Shown: piece by piece, positions 15,317 to 24,567 of the stretch
Layout: every line of letters begins with the position of its first letter
Numbering within the stretch: the stretch's first letter is position 1
Assembly (NCBI GenBank): GCA_036272055.1
Contig: DATAZL010000133.1
Coordinates: forward strand, 414,538 to 478,537
Reading direction: 5' to 3'
Length of the DNA: 64,000 nt
Origin: DASZVB01 sp036272055
GTDB lineage: Bacteria > Myxococcota_A > Polyangia > Polyangiales > Polyangiaceae
The notes under the pieces: generated by a model
The model's database searches: none
What the model was told of the DNA's origin: nothing
What the model saw: the letters and a program-made list of their open reading frames with translations, nothing else
Position numbers and translations under genes: made by a program

Positions 15317-16615
15317 TCAGCGAGGGTGCGCGGGAGCTTCCGCCGGAGCGACGGAGGGGTGCACGAGCTCCGGTGGCGGCGGCGGCAAGGGTGGCGGTTC
15401 GGGGGACGAGCTCGCGAGCACGACGGCCACGATGATCGCCGCCACGACCACCACGGTGGCCACAACGGCCGCGACGATGAGGCCACGTCCCGCCGACGCA
15501 CGCGCCGCAACGGGAGCACTCCCCCTCATGCCGACCCCCTGAGCTGGTGCGCCGGCACCGAATCCAGGCGCTGGGTTCGACTGATACGCGGGCGAGGGCT
15601 GAGACTGATACGCCGGTGAAGGCTGAGACTGATATGGCGCCGGGGTCGACTGTCGCGGTGCGGGGACGGAGGGCATCACGACGGTGTTGGTGCGCTGCTG
15701 GCCGGGGATGCCGGCGATGGACGCGAGCGAGGCGTGAGCGGCGGGGCTGCCGTGCACGGCGAGGTGTTCCGCGAGATCGACGACGCGGCGGAAGCGCCGG
15801 TTCGGTTCCTTCTCGAGACACCGCGCGACGATCCATTCGAGGTTCTCCGCGAGGTCCGGGCGGTGCCGCCGGAGCGCGACGGGGGGCATGGTCATGATCG
15901 CCGCGATGATGGACGCCTGCGACGCGCCGTCGAACGGCCCCTGCCCCGTGAGGAGCTCGTGCAAGGTGACGCCGAGCGCCCAGATGTCCGCGCGCTGATC
16001 GGCGCGGCTCGCGCTCTCGAGCTGCTCGGGAGCGGAGTAATAGGGTGACCCCATCATCGCCGAGGTCGACGTGAGCTTGCTCCCCTCGCCCGGCACGAGC
16101 GTCTTGGCGATGCCGAAGTCGAGGACCTTCACGATGGTGCTACCGTCGTGCTGCCGTGCGACCACCAGATTGGCCGGTTTGACGTCGCGATGGATGATGC
16201 CGCGACTGTGCGCCTCGGCGATGCCCTCGCAGGCCTGGAGCAGATAGTCCACGGCCTCGATCACCGGTAACGGGCCACGCTCGAGCAGGATCGTAGAGAG
16301 GTCCTTACCCTCGACGTACTCCATGACGATGAACGGCGCACCGCTCGGGAGCTCACCGATGTCGAGCACGCGTACGACGTGCTCGCTCTGCATCTGGGCG
16401 ACGCGCTCCGCCTCCCCACTGAAGCGCGCGCGCATCTCCGTGTTCGTCGCGAGCTCGGGGTGCATGAACTTGATTGCGACGCGGGAGCCGAGCACCGCAT
16501 GCCGCGCCCGCACCACGACGCCCATCCCGCCCGCGCCGAGCACCGCTTCGACGACGTACTTCCCCGCGATCGTCTGCCCGACGTAGATGCCGTGACGCGC
16601 ATCATGTGCCGACAT
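15317..16615 (-). CDS. Ser/Thr protein kinase, membrane anchored
   Basis: A 432-residue Hanks-type kinase. Kinase domain at about 15-275: GAGGMGVVVRAR P-loop, HRDVKPANLVV catalytic loop, DFGIAK, SAPEQLESAS and ADIWALGVTLHELLTG. A Pro/Ser/Gln-rich linker with PYQSQPSPAYQSQPSPAY repeats (about 310-345) is followed by a single TM helix (about 372-397, LIVAAVVATVVVVAAIIVAV) and a short Pro-rich external tail. The ATG at 16615 is taken; a GTG two codons upstream is equally possible. Unlike the kinase at 7388 it has no sensor domain after the membrane segment. It is divergent from the BON lipoprotein gene. Confidence 0.92.
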   Translation of the reverse strand: MSAHDARHGIYVGQTIAGKYVVEAVLGAGGMGVVVRARHAVLGSRVAIKFMHPELATNTEMRARFSGEAERVAQMQSEHVVRVLDIGELPSGAPFIVMEYVEGKDLSTILLERGPLPVIEAVDYLLQACEGIAEAHSRGIIHRDVKPANLVVARQHDGSTIVKVLDFGIAKTLVPGEGSKLTSTSAMMGSPYYSAPEQLESASRADQRADIWALGVTLHELLTGQGPFDGASQASIIAAIMTMPPVALRRHRPDLAENLEWIVARCLEKEPNRRFRRVVDLAEHLAVHGSPAAHASLASIAGIPGQQRTNTVVMPSVPAPRQSTPAPYQSQPSPAYQSQPSPAYQSNPAPGFGAGAPAQGVGMRGSAPVAARASAGRGLIVAAVVATVVVVAAIIVAVVLASSSPEPPPLPPPPPELVHPSVAPAEAPAHPR

Positions 16616-16936
16616 CGTCACGGCCGTCGCATAACACGGGACGCCCGATGAGCCGAACTAGCCAGCTTTTTCAGCTGATTCTCGCGGTATGGAGCGCGTG
16701 CAAGGGCTAGAGCCGATCGACGGCGCTGGCCCCGGACCGGCGGCTCGGTTCAGGACGCAATTGCCTCGACGCCCTTCGAGGCGTGGCAATTCGCGATGAG
16801 CAAGTCGAGCGAAGTCCTGCCGCGTGGCGCCTTTGCAGCTGCGGGCGCGTGGCTCGAATGTTGCTGCGTTGTGTCGAGCGCCAGCCGACGGCGTCGATAG
16901 CGCTCGTCGCGCGAGCGCACACAAGGAGATCGATCG
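16616..16936. other. Divergent intergenic region with a hairpin
   Basis: About 320 bases between the kinase (minus) and the BON lipoprotein (plus). The only structure I see is a 12-bp stem with a three-base bulge at 16759-16791 (AATTGCC...GGCAATT with CTTCGA loop), which may be a leader structure or an operator. A T-run lies at 16670. No clear promoter boxes. Confidence 0.5.
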
Positions 16937-17533
16937 ATGAAGCTCACGATTCTGATCGCATGCGGCACCCTTGCCGCGTGCGCATCGAACAAGCCGCCCG
17001 AGGACGCCAGCCAGGCGAATTCGAACAGCACCACGATGACGGCGCCGCCACCTCCCCCGGTGACGTCGACCACCTACGACGCGAACGCTTCGGCGACGCC
17101 GACGACTGGCCTCGCCGAACCGCCGCCGGGAACAGCGGCGAGCCCTTCCGGAACCGCCGCTGGCCGCGACACATCGGCGATGGCGACCCCGGCGCCCGTC
17201 ACCGAGTCAACGCCAGCGCCAGGTCCAGTTGCGCAGGGTGAACCCGACAACTCGCGAGTGAACAAGCGCGACCGACCGAGCACGTCGCCCCCCACGCCGA
17301 TGGACCAGGGCAACGGCGAGGCGGATCTGAAGACGACGCAGCAGATCCGTAAGGCGGTGATGGCCGACTCATCGCTTTCGTTCACGGCGAAGAACGTGAA
17401 GATCATCACCAACGGCGGAAAGGTGACGCTACGCGGCCCGGTGAAGACGGACGCTGAACGACAGGCCATCGAGGCCAGCGCGCGCAAGGTTGCGGGCGAA
17501 AACGTGGACGACCAGCTCGAAGTGAAGAAGTGA
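16937..17533 (+). CDS. BON-domain lipoprotein
   Basis: A 198-residue lipoprotein with signal MKLTILIACGTLAAC and lipobox LAAC. A long Thr/Pro/Ala-rich spacer (about 18-125) leads to a C-terminal BON domain (about 128-197): DLKTTQQIRKAVMADSSLSF, VKIITNGGKVTLRGPVKT and EAsARKVAGE-type helix, ending in VDDQLEVKK. BON domains in OsmY-like proteins bind phospholipid surfaces and are often induced by osmotic stress. The stop overlaps the following gene's possible GTG start, and that gene encodes another stress-type protein, so the pair may respond to the same signal. Confidence 0.85.
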   Translation: MKLTILIACGTLAACASNKPPEDASQANSNSTTMTAPPPPPVTSTTYDANASATPTTGLAEPPPGTAASPSGTAAGRDTSAMATPAPVTESTPAPGPVAQGEPDNSRVNKRDRPSTSPPTPMDQGNGEADLKTTQQIRKAVMADSSLSFTAKNVKIITNGGKVTLRGPVKTDAERQAIEASARKVAGENVDDQLEVKK

Positions 17534-17538
17534 ACAAA

Positions 17539-18066
17539 ATGAACAAAGCAGTCATCGGTATCGTGAATAATCGTGAGCGCGCAGAGAGCGTTCTGACCAC
17601 CCTTCGAGCCGCCGGCATCTCGGACGGCGCAGTGTCATTTCTTCTTCCCGACAAGAGCGGCACGAAGGACTTCGCGCACGAGCACAACACCAAGGCGCCG
17701 GAGGGTGCCGTCGCAGGTGGCGGCGCCGGCGCGATCATCGGAGGGACGCTCGGGCTCCTTGCGGGGATCGGCGCTCTGGCCATCCCGGGTGTCGGACCGC
17801 TCATCGCCGCGGGACCGCTCATGGCAGCACTGAGCGGCAGCGCAGCGGGCGCCGCGGTCGGCGGCTTGACGGGAGCCCTCGTCGGCCTCGGCATCCCGGA
17901 GATCGAGGCCAAGCGCTACGAGGGCAAGATCGCAGGGGGTAACATCCTCGTCGCGGTCCACACCGAGAACGGGGACCAGCAGAAGGTCGCCAAGGACGCA
18001 CTCGAAAAGGCCGGAGCCGAGGACATCAGCGCGACGTCGGAGGCGTCGGTCCCGAAGAAGAAATAG
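17539..18066 (+). CDS. Glycine-zipper stress protein (general stress protein 17M-like)
   Basis: A 175-residue protein. The N-terminal alpha/beta segment (IGIVNNRERAESVLTTLRAA, residues about 5-40) resembles the YflT/general-stress-protein-17M domain. DFAHEHNTKAPEG is a highly conserved family motif. The middle (about 55-120) is a Gly/Ala-rich hydrophobic zipper (GGGAGAIIGGTLGLLAGIGA and further), likely membrane-inserted. GIPEIEAKRYEGKIAGGNILVAVHTE closes the domain. Homologues are often annotated as quinol oxidoreductase subunit ActD, which I consider misleading. It follows the BON lipoprotein by five bases; the GTG at 17530 is an alternative start that overlaps the previous stop. Confidence 0.8.
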   Translation: MNKAVIGIVNNRERAESVLTTLRAAGISDGAVSFLLPDKSGTKDFAHEHNTKAPEGAVAGGGAGAIIGGTLGLLAGIGALAIPGVGPLIAAGPLMAALSGSAAGAAVGGLTGALVGLGIPEIEAKRYEGKIAGGNILVAVHTENGDQQKVAKDALEKAGAEDISATSEASVPKKK

Positions 18067-18118
18067 CGACGACCTTCCGCCTGCTGCCAGAAACGTCGCG
18101 GAGAGGTACGCTGTCGTC

Positions 18119-19042
18119 GTGCTCGACGGCGTCACCATCGAACAGCTCCGGACGTTCCTGGCGGTCGTCGAGGCGGGGAGCTTTTCGGGCGCGGCAAGAA
18201 AGCTTGGACGGGTTCAGGCGGCCGTCAGTCAGTCGATCGACCGGCTCGAGGCGCAGCTCGGATTGCGTCTCTTCGATCGGAGCGGCCGGACCCCGCGTCT
18301 CACCGAGCACGGCGAAGCCGTGTCCGTTGCCGCGCGGCGCGTGGAAGGCGACGTCGGCGCACTCGACGAGCTCGTCACGTCTTTGAAGCGGGGGGAAGAG
18401 ACGGCACTTCGCATCGTCGTTGACGTTCTGTTTCCCACCGAGTCGCTCGTCGCGTTCGCACGCGAGTTCGGCGTCGCGCACCCGTCGGTGGAGCTCGTGC
18501 TCTTCACGGAGGTGCTCTCCGCCGTCACCGCTCACGTCCGCGACCGGCAGTCGAGCTGGGGTATCGCGCTGGAGGACGCGGACCTGCGCGACCTGCATCA
18601 TCGGGCCATCGCCGAGGTGCGTCTCGTTCCCGTCGCAGCGCCCGCGCACCCGCTGGCGTCGCGCGCCGCGCCCCTCGACGCGGCAGCGCTGGGTGACGCC
18701 GTCCAGATCGTCCTCGGCGAGCACCGGCCCCCCGACGAACGCGATCCGGAAGACCACGGCGTGTTCTCGCCGCGGACGTGGCGCGTCGTGGATCTCTCGA
18801 CGAAGCACGCCTTCATCCTGAGCGCCCTCGGCTGGGGCCACCTGCCCGAGCACGTCGTGCGCGACGATCTGCGGGAGGGGCGGCTCGTCGAGCTCTCGCT
18901 GGAAGCGTGGGGCGGCGTGCCGCTCCGGCGTTCACTCGTCCTCGTGAAGCGGCAAGAGGGCGTCCTCGGCCCCGTCGCCCGCTGGGCGATCGAGCGTCTC
19001 GGTCAGCTCTGCCGGAACCAGACCGAGCAAATTACCGAATGA
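18119..19042 (+). CDS. LysR-family transcriptional regulator
   Basis: A 307-residue LysR-type regulator. The winged helix-turn-helix is at residues 4-62 (IEQLRTFLAVVEAGSFSGAA, then VQAAVSQSIDRLEAQLGLRLF and DRSGRTPRLTEHG), followed by an effector-binding domain (about 90-295). The start is a GTG at 18119 with GGAGAGG upstream. It is followed 91 bases later by a pirin gene on the same strand, and that gap contains a palindrome suited to a LysR-type site. LysR/pirin neighbours are a known arrangement, so the pirin gene is the likely target. The effector is unknown. Confidence 0.93.
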   Translation: MLDGVTIEQLRTFLAVVEAGSFSGAARKLGRVQAAVSQSIDRLEAQLGLRLFDRSGRTPRLTEHGEAVSVAARRVEGDVGALDELVTSLKRGEETALRIVVDVLFPTESLVAFAREFGVAHPSVELVLFTEVLSAVTAHVRDRQSSWGIALEDADLRDLHHRAIAEVRLVPVAAPAHPLASRAAPLDAAALGDAVQIVLGEHRPPDERDPEDHGVFSPRTWRVVDLSTKHAFILSALGWGHLPEHVVRDDLREGRLVELSLEAWGGVPLRRSLVLVKRQEGVLGPVARWAIERLGQLCRNQTEQITE

Positions 19043-19059
19043 ATACAAGACACTGAACT

Positions 19060-19076
19060 CATCACACGGTGTGATG
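19060..19076. promoter_or_regulatory. Palindromic operator candidate between LysR and pirin genes
   Basis: CATCACA-CGG-TGTGATG, a perfect 7-bp inverted repeat, 58 bases before the pirin start. A further half site (GCATCACC) follows at 19080-19087. This fits an activator site for the LysR protein, by position and symmetry only. Confidence 0.6.
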
Positions 19077-19133
19077 GGTCGCATCACCCCGCCCCGTCTA
19101 TCGTGATCGCCGGAGCTGGTTACGTTCAACGGC

Positions 19134-20084
19134 ATGAACCGCAGCAACGCAGCCGTCGACACGACGGTCTCCTTCGATCGACCGCTCGACGACGCGACGG
19201 CGAGCACGCCGTCCCGCGAGCGCAGCGTGGAGGGCGTCCACCGGAGCACGGGCTTCCACTGGGTGGGCAATGGCTTCCACGTCTCGACGTACTTTCCGAG
19301 CGCGCGCCTCCCGTCGGAGCGTGTGAGCCCGTTCGTGCTGATGGACTACGGACCAGAGAAGCAATTCACGCCGCTCGCGCGCGGCAAGCGCGGCGTCGGC
19401 TGGCACCCGCACCGCGGCTTCGAGACCGTGACGCTGGCGTGGTCCGGCGCGGTCGCACACCGTGACAACGCGGGTCACGCCGACGTGATCCGTCCCGGCG
19501 ACGCGCAGTGGATGACCGCGGGCGCGGGCATCTTCCACGAGGAGTATCACGACGAAGAGCAGACCCGTAACGGCGGGCCACTCCACATGATGCAGCTCTG
19601 GGTCAACTTGCCGCGGAAGGACAAGACGGCGCCGCCCGCGTATCAGCCGCTGCGCGCGGCACAGTTCCCCGTCGTCGCGCTTCCGGACGGCGGCAACGTC
19701 AGGGTCATCGCCGGCGCCTTCGGCGGCGCGCAGGGACCGGCCCGGACCTTCACGCCGATCACGATGCTCGACATCACGCTCCGCGCGGGCGAATCGGTGC
19801 CGGTCACGCTGCCGGCGAGCTACAACGCTCTCGCCGTCGTCGCCGACGGCCGTGTCAGCGCAGCCGGTTCGACCGCGAAGGCCGGCGAGCTGCTCCTGTT
19901 CGCCAACGACGGCGAGCAACTGACGCTCACCGCCGCGGAGGACGCCCACGTGATCGTGCTCTCGGGCGAGCCCATCGACGAGCCGATCGTCCAGTACGGC
20001 CCCTTCGTGATGAACAGCGTCGACGAGATCCGCCAGGCGATCATCGATGTCGAATCGGGCAAGTTCGGCCCCGTGCCGGAGTGA
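19134..20084 (+). CDS. Pirin-family protein
   Basis: A 316-residue bicupin of the pirin family. The metal-binding motif HPHRGFETVTLAWSGAVAHRD (about 84-104) carries the conserved His residues, and MTAGAGIFHEEY (about 127-138) carries the fourth His and Glu. LWVNLPRKDK and the C-terminal cupin with GEPIDEPIVQYGPFVMN complete the family pattern. Bacterial pirins have been linked to quercetin dioxygenase activity or to redox-dependent regulation; which applies here cannot be told. Start at ATG 19134. It is the likely target gene of the LysR regulator just upstream. It is convergent with the glycosyltransferase gene, three bases apart. Confidence 0.93.
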   Translation: MNRSNAAVDTTVSFDRPLDDATASTPSRERSVEGVHRSTGFHWVGNGFHVSTYFPSARLPSERVSPFVLMDYGPEKQFTPLARGKRGVGWHPHRGFETVTLAWSGAVAHRDNAGHADVIRPGDAQWMTAGAGIFHEEYHDEEQTRNGGPLHMMQLWVNLPRKDKTAPPAYQPLRAAQFPVVALPDGGNVRVIAGAFGGAQGPARTFTPITMLDITLRAGESVPVTLPASYNALAVVADGRVSAAGSTAKAGELLLFANDGEQLTLTAAEDAHVIVLSGEPIDEPIVQYGPFVMNSVDEIRQAIIDVESGKFGPVPE

Positions 20085-20086
20085 GC

Positions 20087-21622
20087 TCAGTCGCCGTTCA
20101 ACCGGTACACGCTGCAGACCGCGTCCGCAAAGACGCGGTCTGCGCGTAGACCGCGCTTGCCGTTCACGGCTCGAAGCGCGGCACGGACGTCGGCGCCGCC
20201 GAAGGTCGGCATTCCGTCGACCGCCCACTTCGCGCCGTAATGTCGAGCGACGCGCGCGACGGCGGCGGGGCCATTGGTGGGTACATTGACGGACGGACGC
20301 TCCGTCGCCCAGGTGACGAACCAGGGGCTCGAGGTGAGCACCGGCTCGTTCACTCCGGCGGTCTTGCGAATGAACTCCATGGCGGGCTCGCAGGCGCCCT
20401 TCGTGGCTCCGGCGACGCCGATCTGTCGCTCCATCCGGAGCACCGCGACCAAGTAATAGACGAAGACGACGCCGAACGACGCGAACGCGAGCCGAGCGCG
20501 CCCCTCCGAGCCGTTCGTCACCTCGAGGGCGACGGTCGCGAGCGCGACGAAGTAGACCGGGTAGAGCGCGAAGAGATACCGCGGCTCGACGTGATACGCG
20601 ACGCACACGACGAGGGTGACGGCCGTGACGTAGACGATGCCGAACGACGCGAACGCGGTTCGCTTTCGGGCGAGCCAGAGGAGCGCGACGGGACCACCGA
20701 CGAGAAACAACGCATCGTCGGCAGCGGCGCGTGCGAGGAGCGCGAATTGCTCCCTCACGAGGGAAAGCACGCGCGAAGAGCCGAGCCGCGCGAAGACGTC
20801 GGCGAGCTTCGGGGCCTGCTCGTAGAAGGCGAAGTACGCGGGCGGCGAGTCCTTGGAGAGCCAGTCGAGCGGGCTGTAACGAAAGCCGAACCCACCGTGG
20901 ATGGCGTGGTTGCGAAGGGCGTACACGCCGAGGACGAAGATGGCCGGCAGGGTGAGCAAGCTCCACGCGCGGACACCGAGTCGCGCGCGCGGACGCATGA
21001 GCAGCGCCGTGGCGAAGAAGCACGCGGGGAGCGCCGCACCGGTCACCTTCTCGAGCGTCGCGAACGCCGCCGCGGCGCCCGCGAGGACGAACCAGCGCGT
21101 GGTCCGCGACGAGAGAGCCACGAGGAACGCGAACACCGCGACGGTGGAGAAGAATGCCCAGCCGATGTCGTCTCCGCCGAGCGTCGCGCCGAACGAAAGA
21201 TCACGGCGCGCGAGCACGAGGAGCCCGGCGACGCATCCGGCGGCGCTTCCTGACACGCGCTTGCCGAGCAGGAACGTCGCGAACGCTAGCGCCGCGACGA
21301 AGACGAGCCCAGGGATGCGCACGAGCCGGCTCTCGGGACCGAAGAGCGCGAAGAGCGGCGCGAGCAAGAACGGCTCGAGCAGGCCGTGGAGCTCGTGCAG
21401 ATGACGGATGCCGGGGAGCATGCCGGCGTGGATCTCGACGAGGTTCAGCGTGTAGCCCGCCCCGCGCACGAGGTTACGTGCGACCTCGGAGTACTCGAGG
21501 GCGTCGGGCGGAAGCGGACCGCCGTTCCAGGTGAGCCACAGCGATGCGACCAGGAAGATGGTCGAAAACACGACGACCACGGACGCACCGACGTCCCTGC
21601 GCAGCGCTTCGACGAGCTTCAT
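20087..21622 (-). CDS. GT39-type membrane glycosyltransferase (dolichyl-phosphate-mannose-protein mannosyltransferase-like)
   Basis: A 511-residue polytopic membrane protein with about 11-12 TM helices in the first 400 residues and a soluble C-terminal part (about 415-511). The first periplasmic loop carries GPLPPDALEYSEVARNLVRG, where the Asp matches the catalytic acid of GT-C enzymes of the PMT/ArnT group. HVEPRYLFALYP is a typical late motif. Such enzymes move a sugar from a polyprenyl-phosphate donor to protein or lipid at the outer face of the inner membrane. The acceptor is unknown. It lies 19 bases after the phosphodiesterase gene on the same strand and is probably the last gene of the operon starting at 24382. 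Confidence 0.82.
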   Translation of the reverse strand: MKLVEALRRDVGASVVVVFSTIFLVASLWLTWNGGPLPPDALEYSEVARNLVRGAGYTLNLVEIHAGMLPGIRHLHELHGLLEPFLLAPLFALFGPESRLVRIPGLVFVAALAFATFLLGKRVSGSAAGCVAGLLVLARRDLSFGATLGGDDIGWAFFSTVAVFAFLVALSSRTTRWFVLAGAAAAFATLEKVTGAALPACFFATALLMRPRARLGVRAWSLLTLPAIFVLGVYALRNHAIHGGFGFRYSPLDWLSKDSPPAYFAFYEQAPKLADVFARLGSSRVLSLVREQFALLARAAADDALFLVGGPVALLWLARKRTAFASFGIVYVTAVTLVVCVAYHVEPRYLFALYPVYFVALATVALEVTNGSEGRARLAFASFGVVFVYYLVAVLRMERQIGVAGATKGACEPAMEFIRKTAGVNEPVLTSSPWFVTWATERPSVNVPTNGPAAVARVARHYGAKWAVDGMPTFGGADVRAALRAVNGKRGLRADRVFADAVCSVYRLNGD

Positions 21623-21641
21623 CCGCCGGTGTCAGAGGCCG

Positions 21642-22151
21642 TCAAGGAAGCCAGGTCTTGCCGGTCTCGCAGTCCACGTGGTGCATCGAGAGACGGCCCT
21701 GCTCGATGGCGAGCACCCCGAACACGATGGGCAGCATGAAGCGGCGGGGACCGATGGAGCCCGGGTTGAAGACGGCGAGGCCCTTGTCCTTGCCGATGAA
21801 GGGGACGTGCGAGTGCCCGCAGATGACGAGGCCAGCGCCCTCGCGCCGCGCGAGCGCGGCCGCGTCCCCACGGAGCTTCGGACCGAAGACGGCGATGTGC
21901 ATGAGCAGGATACGGAGCGCCGTCTTTTCTGACGGTGTCACGAGATCCAGAGTGAGGAGCTCGGGCACGGTGTCGACGCGGGCGTCGATGTTGCCCCGCA
22001 CCGCGTGGACCGGCCCGATCTCCTCGAGGTCCGAGAGCACGGCGAGATCCCCGATGTCCCCGCCGTGCACGATGCAATCCGGCTTCTCGGCGCGGATGAG
22101 CGCGGCGCTGTTCGGGTGTGGATTGCCGTGGGTGTCCGCCACGACGACCAT
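21642..22151 (-). CDS. Calcineurin-like phosphodiesterase (YfcE/MJ0936 type)
   Basis: A 169-residue metallophosphoesterase. Metal-binding motifs appear in order: VVVADTHGN (D-x-H), VHGGDIGD (GD), VRGNIDAR (GN-D/H), and late LVICGHSHVPF (GHxH). The NPGSIGPRR segment is characteristic of the small YfcE-like subfamily, which hydrolyses phosphodiester substrates in vitro; the natural substrate is usually unknown. The length is normal. The ATG at 22151 is the only good start. It sits between the alkaline-phosphatase-like lipoprotein gene (60 bases upstream) and the GT39 gene (19 bases downstream). Confidence 0.9.
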   Translation of the reverse strand: MVVVADTHGNPHPNSAALIRAEKPDCIVHGGDIGDLAVLSDLEEIGPVHAVRGNIDARVDTVPELLTLDLVTPSEKTALRILLMHIAVFGPKLRGDAAALARREGAGLVICGHSHVPFIGKDKGLAVFNPGSIGPRRFMLPIVFGVLAIEQGRLSMHHVDCETGKTWLP

Positions 22152-22210
22152 GCGCAGGTCGTTCCCGCGGAGCGGGGCGCGGTGTCGCGCGACTTCTGAC
22201 GTCGAGGGGC

Positions 22211-24382
22211 TCACTTCGTGCTCCGCGTCGCTTTCGCGGCGTCGAGGTAAAGGTAGCGCTTGCCGTCCGCCGCAGTAAGGGCTGTTTCGCGGAGCTCGAA
22301 ACGGTACACGCCGGCCGGCAGAGGACGCCTGCAATCGGGGTCGTCGGCGCGACAGAATCTTGCGACCTTCGCGGGCGTCGCCTGCTCGACGAGCGGCGTC
22401 ACGACGTGATGAACGTCGGAGCCGGCGAGCGCCTCGTCGAGGATCCGACCGTCGGCGTGCGGTAGCGACAGGCCGAGCAGCTTCGCGACGGTCGGCGCGA
22501 CGTCGACGTTTCCGGACGGCTCGCCGTCGGCGAACCCTTGCTTGAAGTCGGGACCGGAGGCGATGAGCGTGCCGTGAACGTCCGTCGGGGATGGCGCGCC
22601 GTGCATGCCGCGGTAGTTCAGCGCGCTCGCGTACTCGGTGCCGGGCGCGGCCATCACGGAGCCCGTCTTCGCACCGTCGTCGAAGTCGTAGCTCGCGATG
22701 ACGTCGGGAGTCGGCGGCCCGTCGCGCTCCGGGTTCTCGATGCGCACGCGCGCGAGCGACATCGTCCCCGGGAGCGCACCGAAGCGCTCTCCGACGAAGA
22801 TCGCGCCGTAGAGCGCGCGCTCCTGTAACCGTTGAACGAGCTCGCGAACGCGACGCGGATCGTGACCGGCGACATAGAAATATTCCGAGCCGCCGTTCGG
22901 CGCGACGATTATGGCGTCTCCGGGGAGCGGCGACGGCGCGCGATAGCTCGGCGTGAGGTAGCACTCGCCGGCCTTGCCGCAGAGCTTGCCGTCGCGATCG
23001 ACGCGCGACGCGTAGAGCGGCTTCCCGTTTGCCGTCGTACCGGCGAGACCCGGCGCGTACACGCACCCGACACCGTCGTAGACGTGGGCGAGCCCGGCGC
23101 GCGTCAACAGATCCGCGGTGCGCACTGCACCCGAGACGGAGAAGCCCGCCGCGTCGGCGCCGTCGACCTTGCCGGAGCCATCGGCGGGGCCGTCGAGCCG
23201 CCGGAGCGGGAACAGCGTCGCGTCGCCCGCGACGGTGCTGTGACCGTGATCGGACATGACGAGCACGTCGGTGTTGGCCGCCTTGCCGGAAGCGGCGAGC
23301 GCGTCGAGGAGCCCGCCGAGAAGCGCATCCTGGTCACACAGAGCCGAGAGCACGGCGGGCGCACCGGGGCCGTACGTATGCTCGGTGGTGTCCGGATTGC
23401 GGAGCCACACGATGGAGAGCGCGGGGTCGTACGCCGGGAGCACGTACTCCCGGAACACGCGCATGAGGTAGTCGTTCTTCGCGCTGTGGGGCGAACCGCG
23501 ATCGGCGCGCGGCTCCGGCGTCGTGCCGTCCGCCAGCATGACCAGGGCCGATGGCGTGGACGCGGTCGGATCGCCGTTATCGGTAGCGAGCATCAAGGAA
23601 CCGTCCGCATAAGCGAACTTCGTCGTCGCTTTCGGCAGTGGGAATCCATGCGCCTGGAGCGCCTTTGCGAAGGCGAGCGGCAACGCGACGTTCTCGTCGA
23701 GCACGACGCCGTGCGCGCCGTCCTCGCGATAATCCTGAAGGAAGGCTGGCCCCGACTTGCCAATCACGGCCGTCATGAGGCCCGCTGCGTGAGCGACCTC
23801 GGCGAGCGTCTCGACGCGAAGAAGCGCGCTTTGGGTCTTGCGGGCATCGACGTCGAGCGCCATGAGCACGCCGTAGTCCTCGGTGAAGACTGGCCGCGTG
23901 AAGTCGAGCGTGTTCCCGTCGGCGCCAGTGCCACGCGGTCCAGGCCAGTAAACCGTGTTTCCGAAGAACCCGTGCGTCGCCGGGTACGCACCCGTCGCGA
24001 GCGACGCTGCGTTCATCATGGTCACGGTGGGGTACACCGCGTGCTGTTCGCGAAAATTCACGCCGTCGTGGTCGCGCAAGCGCGCGAGATGCGGCGTGAG
24101 CGCCGGCGTGACGGAATCAGGCCGTAAACCGTCCCAGACGAAGACGATGACGTGCCGGCCGGACCTTGCATCGCGTTGCGGTGAGCCGGCGTTCGAGCGC
24201 GTAGCTTCGACGTGCGAGCTCGCAGCGCCGACGTTTGCGCGCGTGCTCTGCGGCGACGAAGCCGCGCTACATCCGGCAGCAACGGCCACCGAGACGAACA
24301 GCGCGAACGTCTTCCTGGTCGTCAGAAACAGGAACGAGATGCTCGCGAAAACCCCGGTCGCTAACGTCATCGTCACGTGCAT
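22211..24382 (-). CDS. Alkaline-phosphatase-fold lipoprotein (type I phosphodiesterase/nucleotide pyrophosphatase family)
   Basis: A 723-residue protein of the alkaline phosphatase superfamily. The metal- and nucleophile-binding motifs are VFVWDGLRPDSVTP (first Asp), YPTVTMMNAASLATGAYP (Thr nucleophile), SIVWLRNPDTTEHTYGPG (D and H), LVMSDHGHST (DH) and NYRGMHGAPSPTDVHGTL (late His). It is exported: a hydrophobic stretch ends in VAVAAGC, a lipobox. The exact start is uncertain. The ATG at 24382 gives a long N-region before the hydrophobic part, and the ATG at 24370 is an alternative; an ATG at 24502 is less likely. It begins the minus-strand operon with the phosphodiesterase and the glycosyltransferase. 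The substrate is unknown. Confidence 0.83.
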   Translation of the reverse strand: MHVTMTLATGVFASISFLFLTTRKTFALFVSVAVAAGCSAASSPQSTRANVGAASSHVEATRSNAGSPQRDARSGRHVIVFVWDGLRPDSVTPALTPHLARLRDHDGVNFREQHAVYPTVTMMNAASLATGAYPATHGFFGNTVYWPGPRGTGADGNTLDFTRPVFTEDYGVLMALDVDARKTQSALLRVETLAEVAHAAGLMTAVIGKSGPAFLQDYREDGAHGVVLDENVALPLAFAKALQAHGFPLPKATTKFAYADGSLMLATDNGDPTASTPSALVMLADGTTPEPRADRGSPHSAKNDYLMRVFREYVLPAYDPALSIVWLRNPDTTEHTYGPGAPAVLSALCDQDALLGGLLDALAASGKAANTDVLVMSDHGHSTVAGDATLFPLRRLDGPADGSGKVDGADAAGFSVSGAVRTADLLTRAGLAHVYDGVGCVYAPGLAGTTANGKPLYASRVDRDGKLCGKAGECYLTPSYRAPSPLPGDAIIVAPNGGSEYFYVAGHDPRRVRELVQRLQERALYGAIFVGERFGALPGTMSLARVRIENPERDGPPTPDVIASYDFDDGAKTGSVMAAPGTEYASALNYRGMHGAPSPTDVHGTLIASGPDFKQGFADGEPSGNVDVAPTVAKLLGLSLPHADGRILDEALAGSDVHHVVTPLVEQATPAKVARFCRADDPDCRRPLPAGVYRFELRETALTAADGKRYLYLDAAKATRSTK

Positions 24383-24567
24383 CGCATTGCTCTGAAGCTT
24401 TCCACGAACGTGATCGTCCGAGGATGTGATTTCTTCGCATCGCAGACGTGACGCGCGCTTTCCAGCGTTTCTAGCGTGCATGGAACACGCAGCGAGATGC
24501 AAACGACGCTGGATTCGAAGAGCGTGATGTGAATAAAGGACCGTCTCGAACTTCCCCTCTGTTCTTC

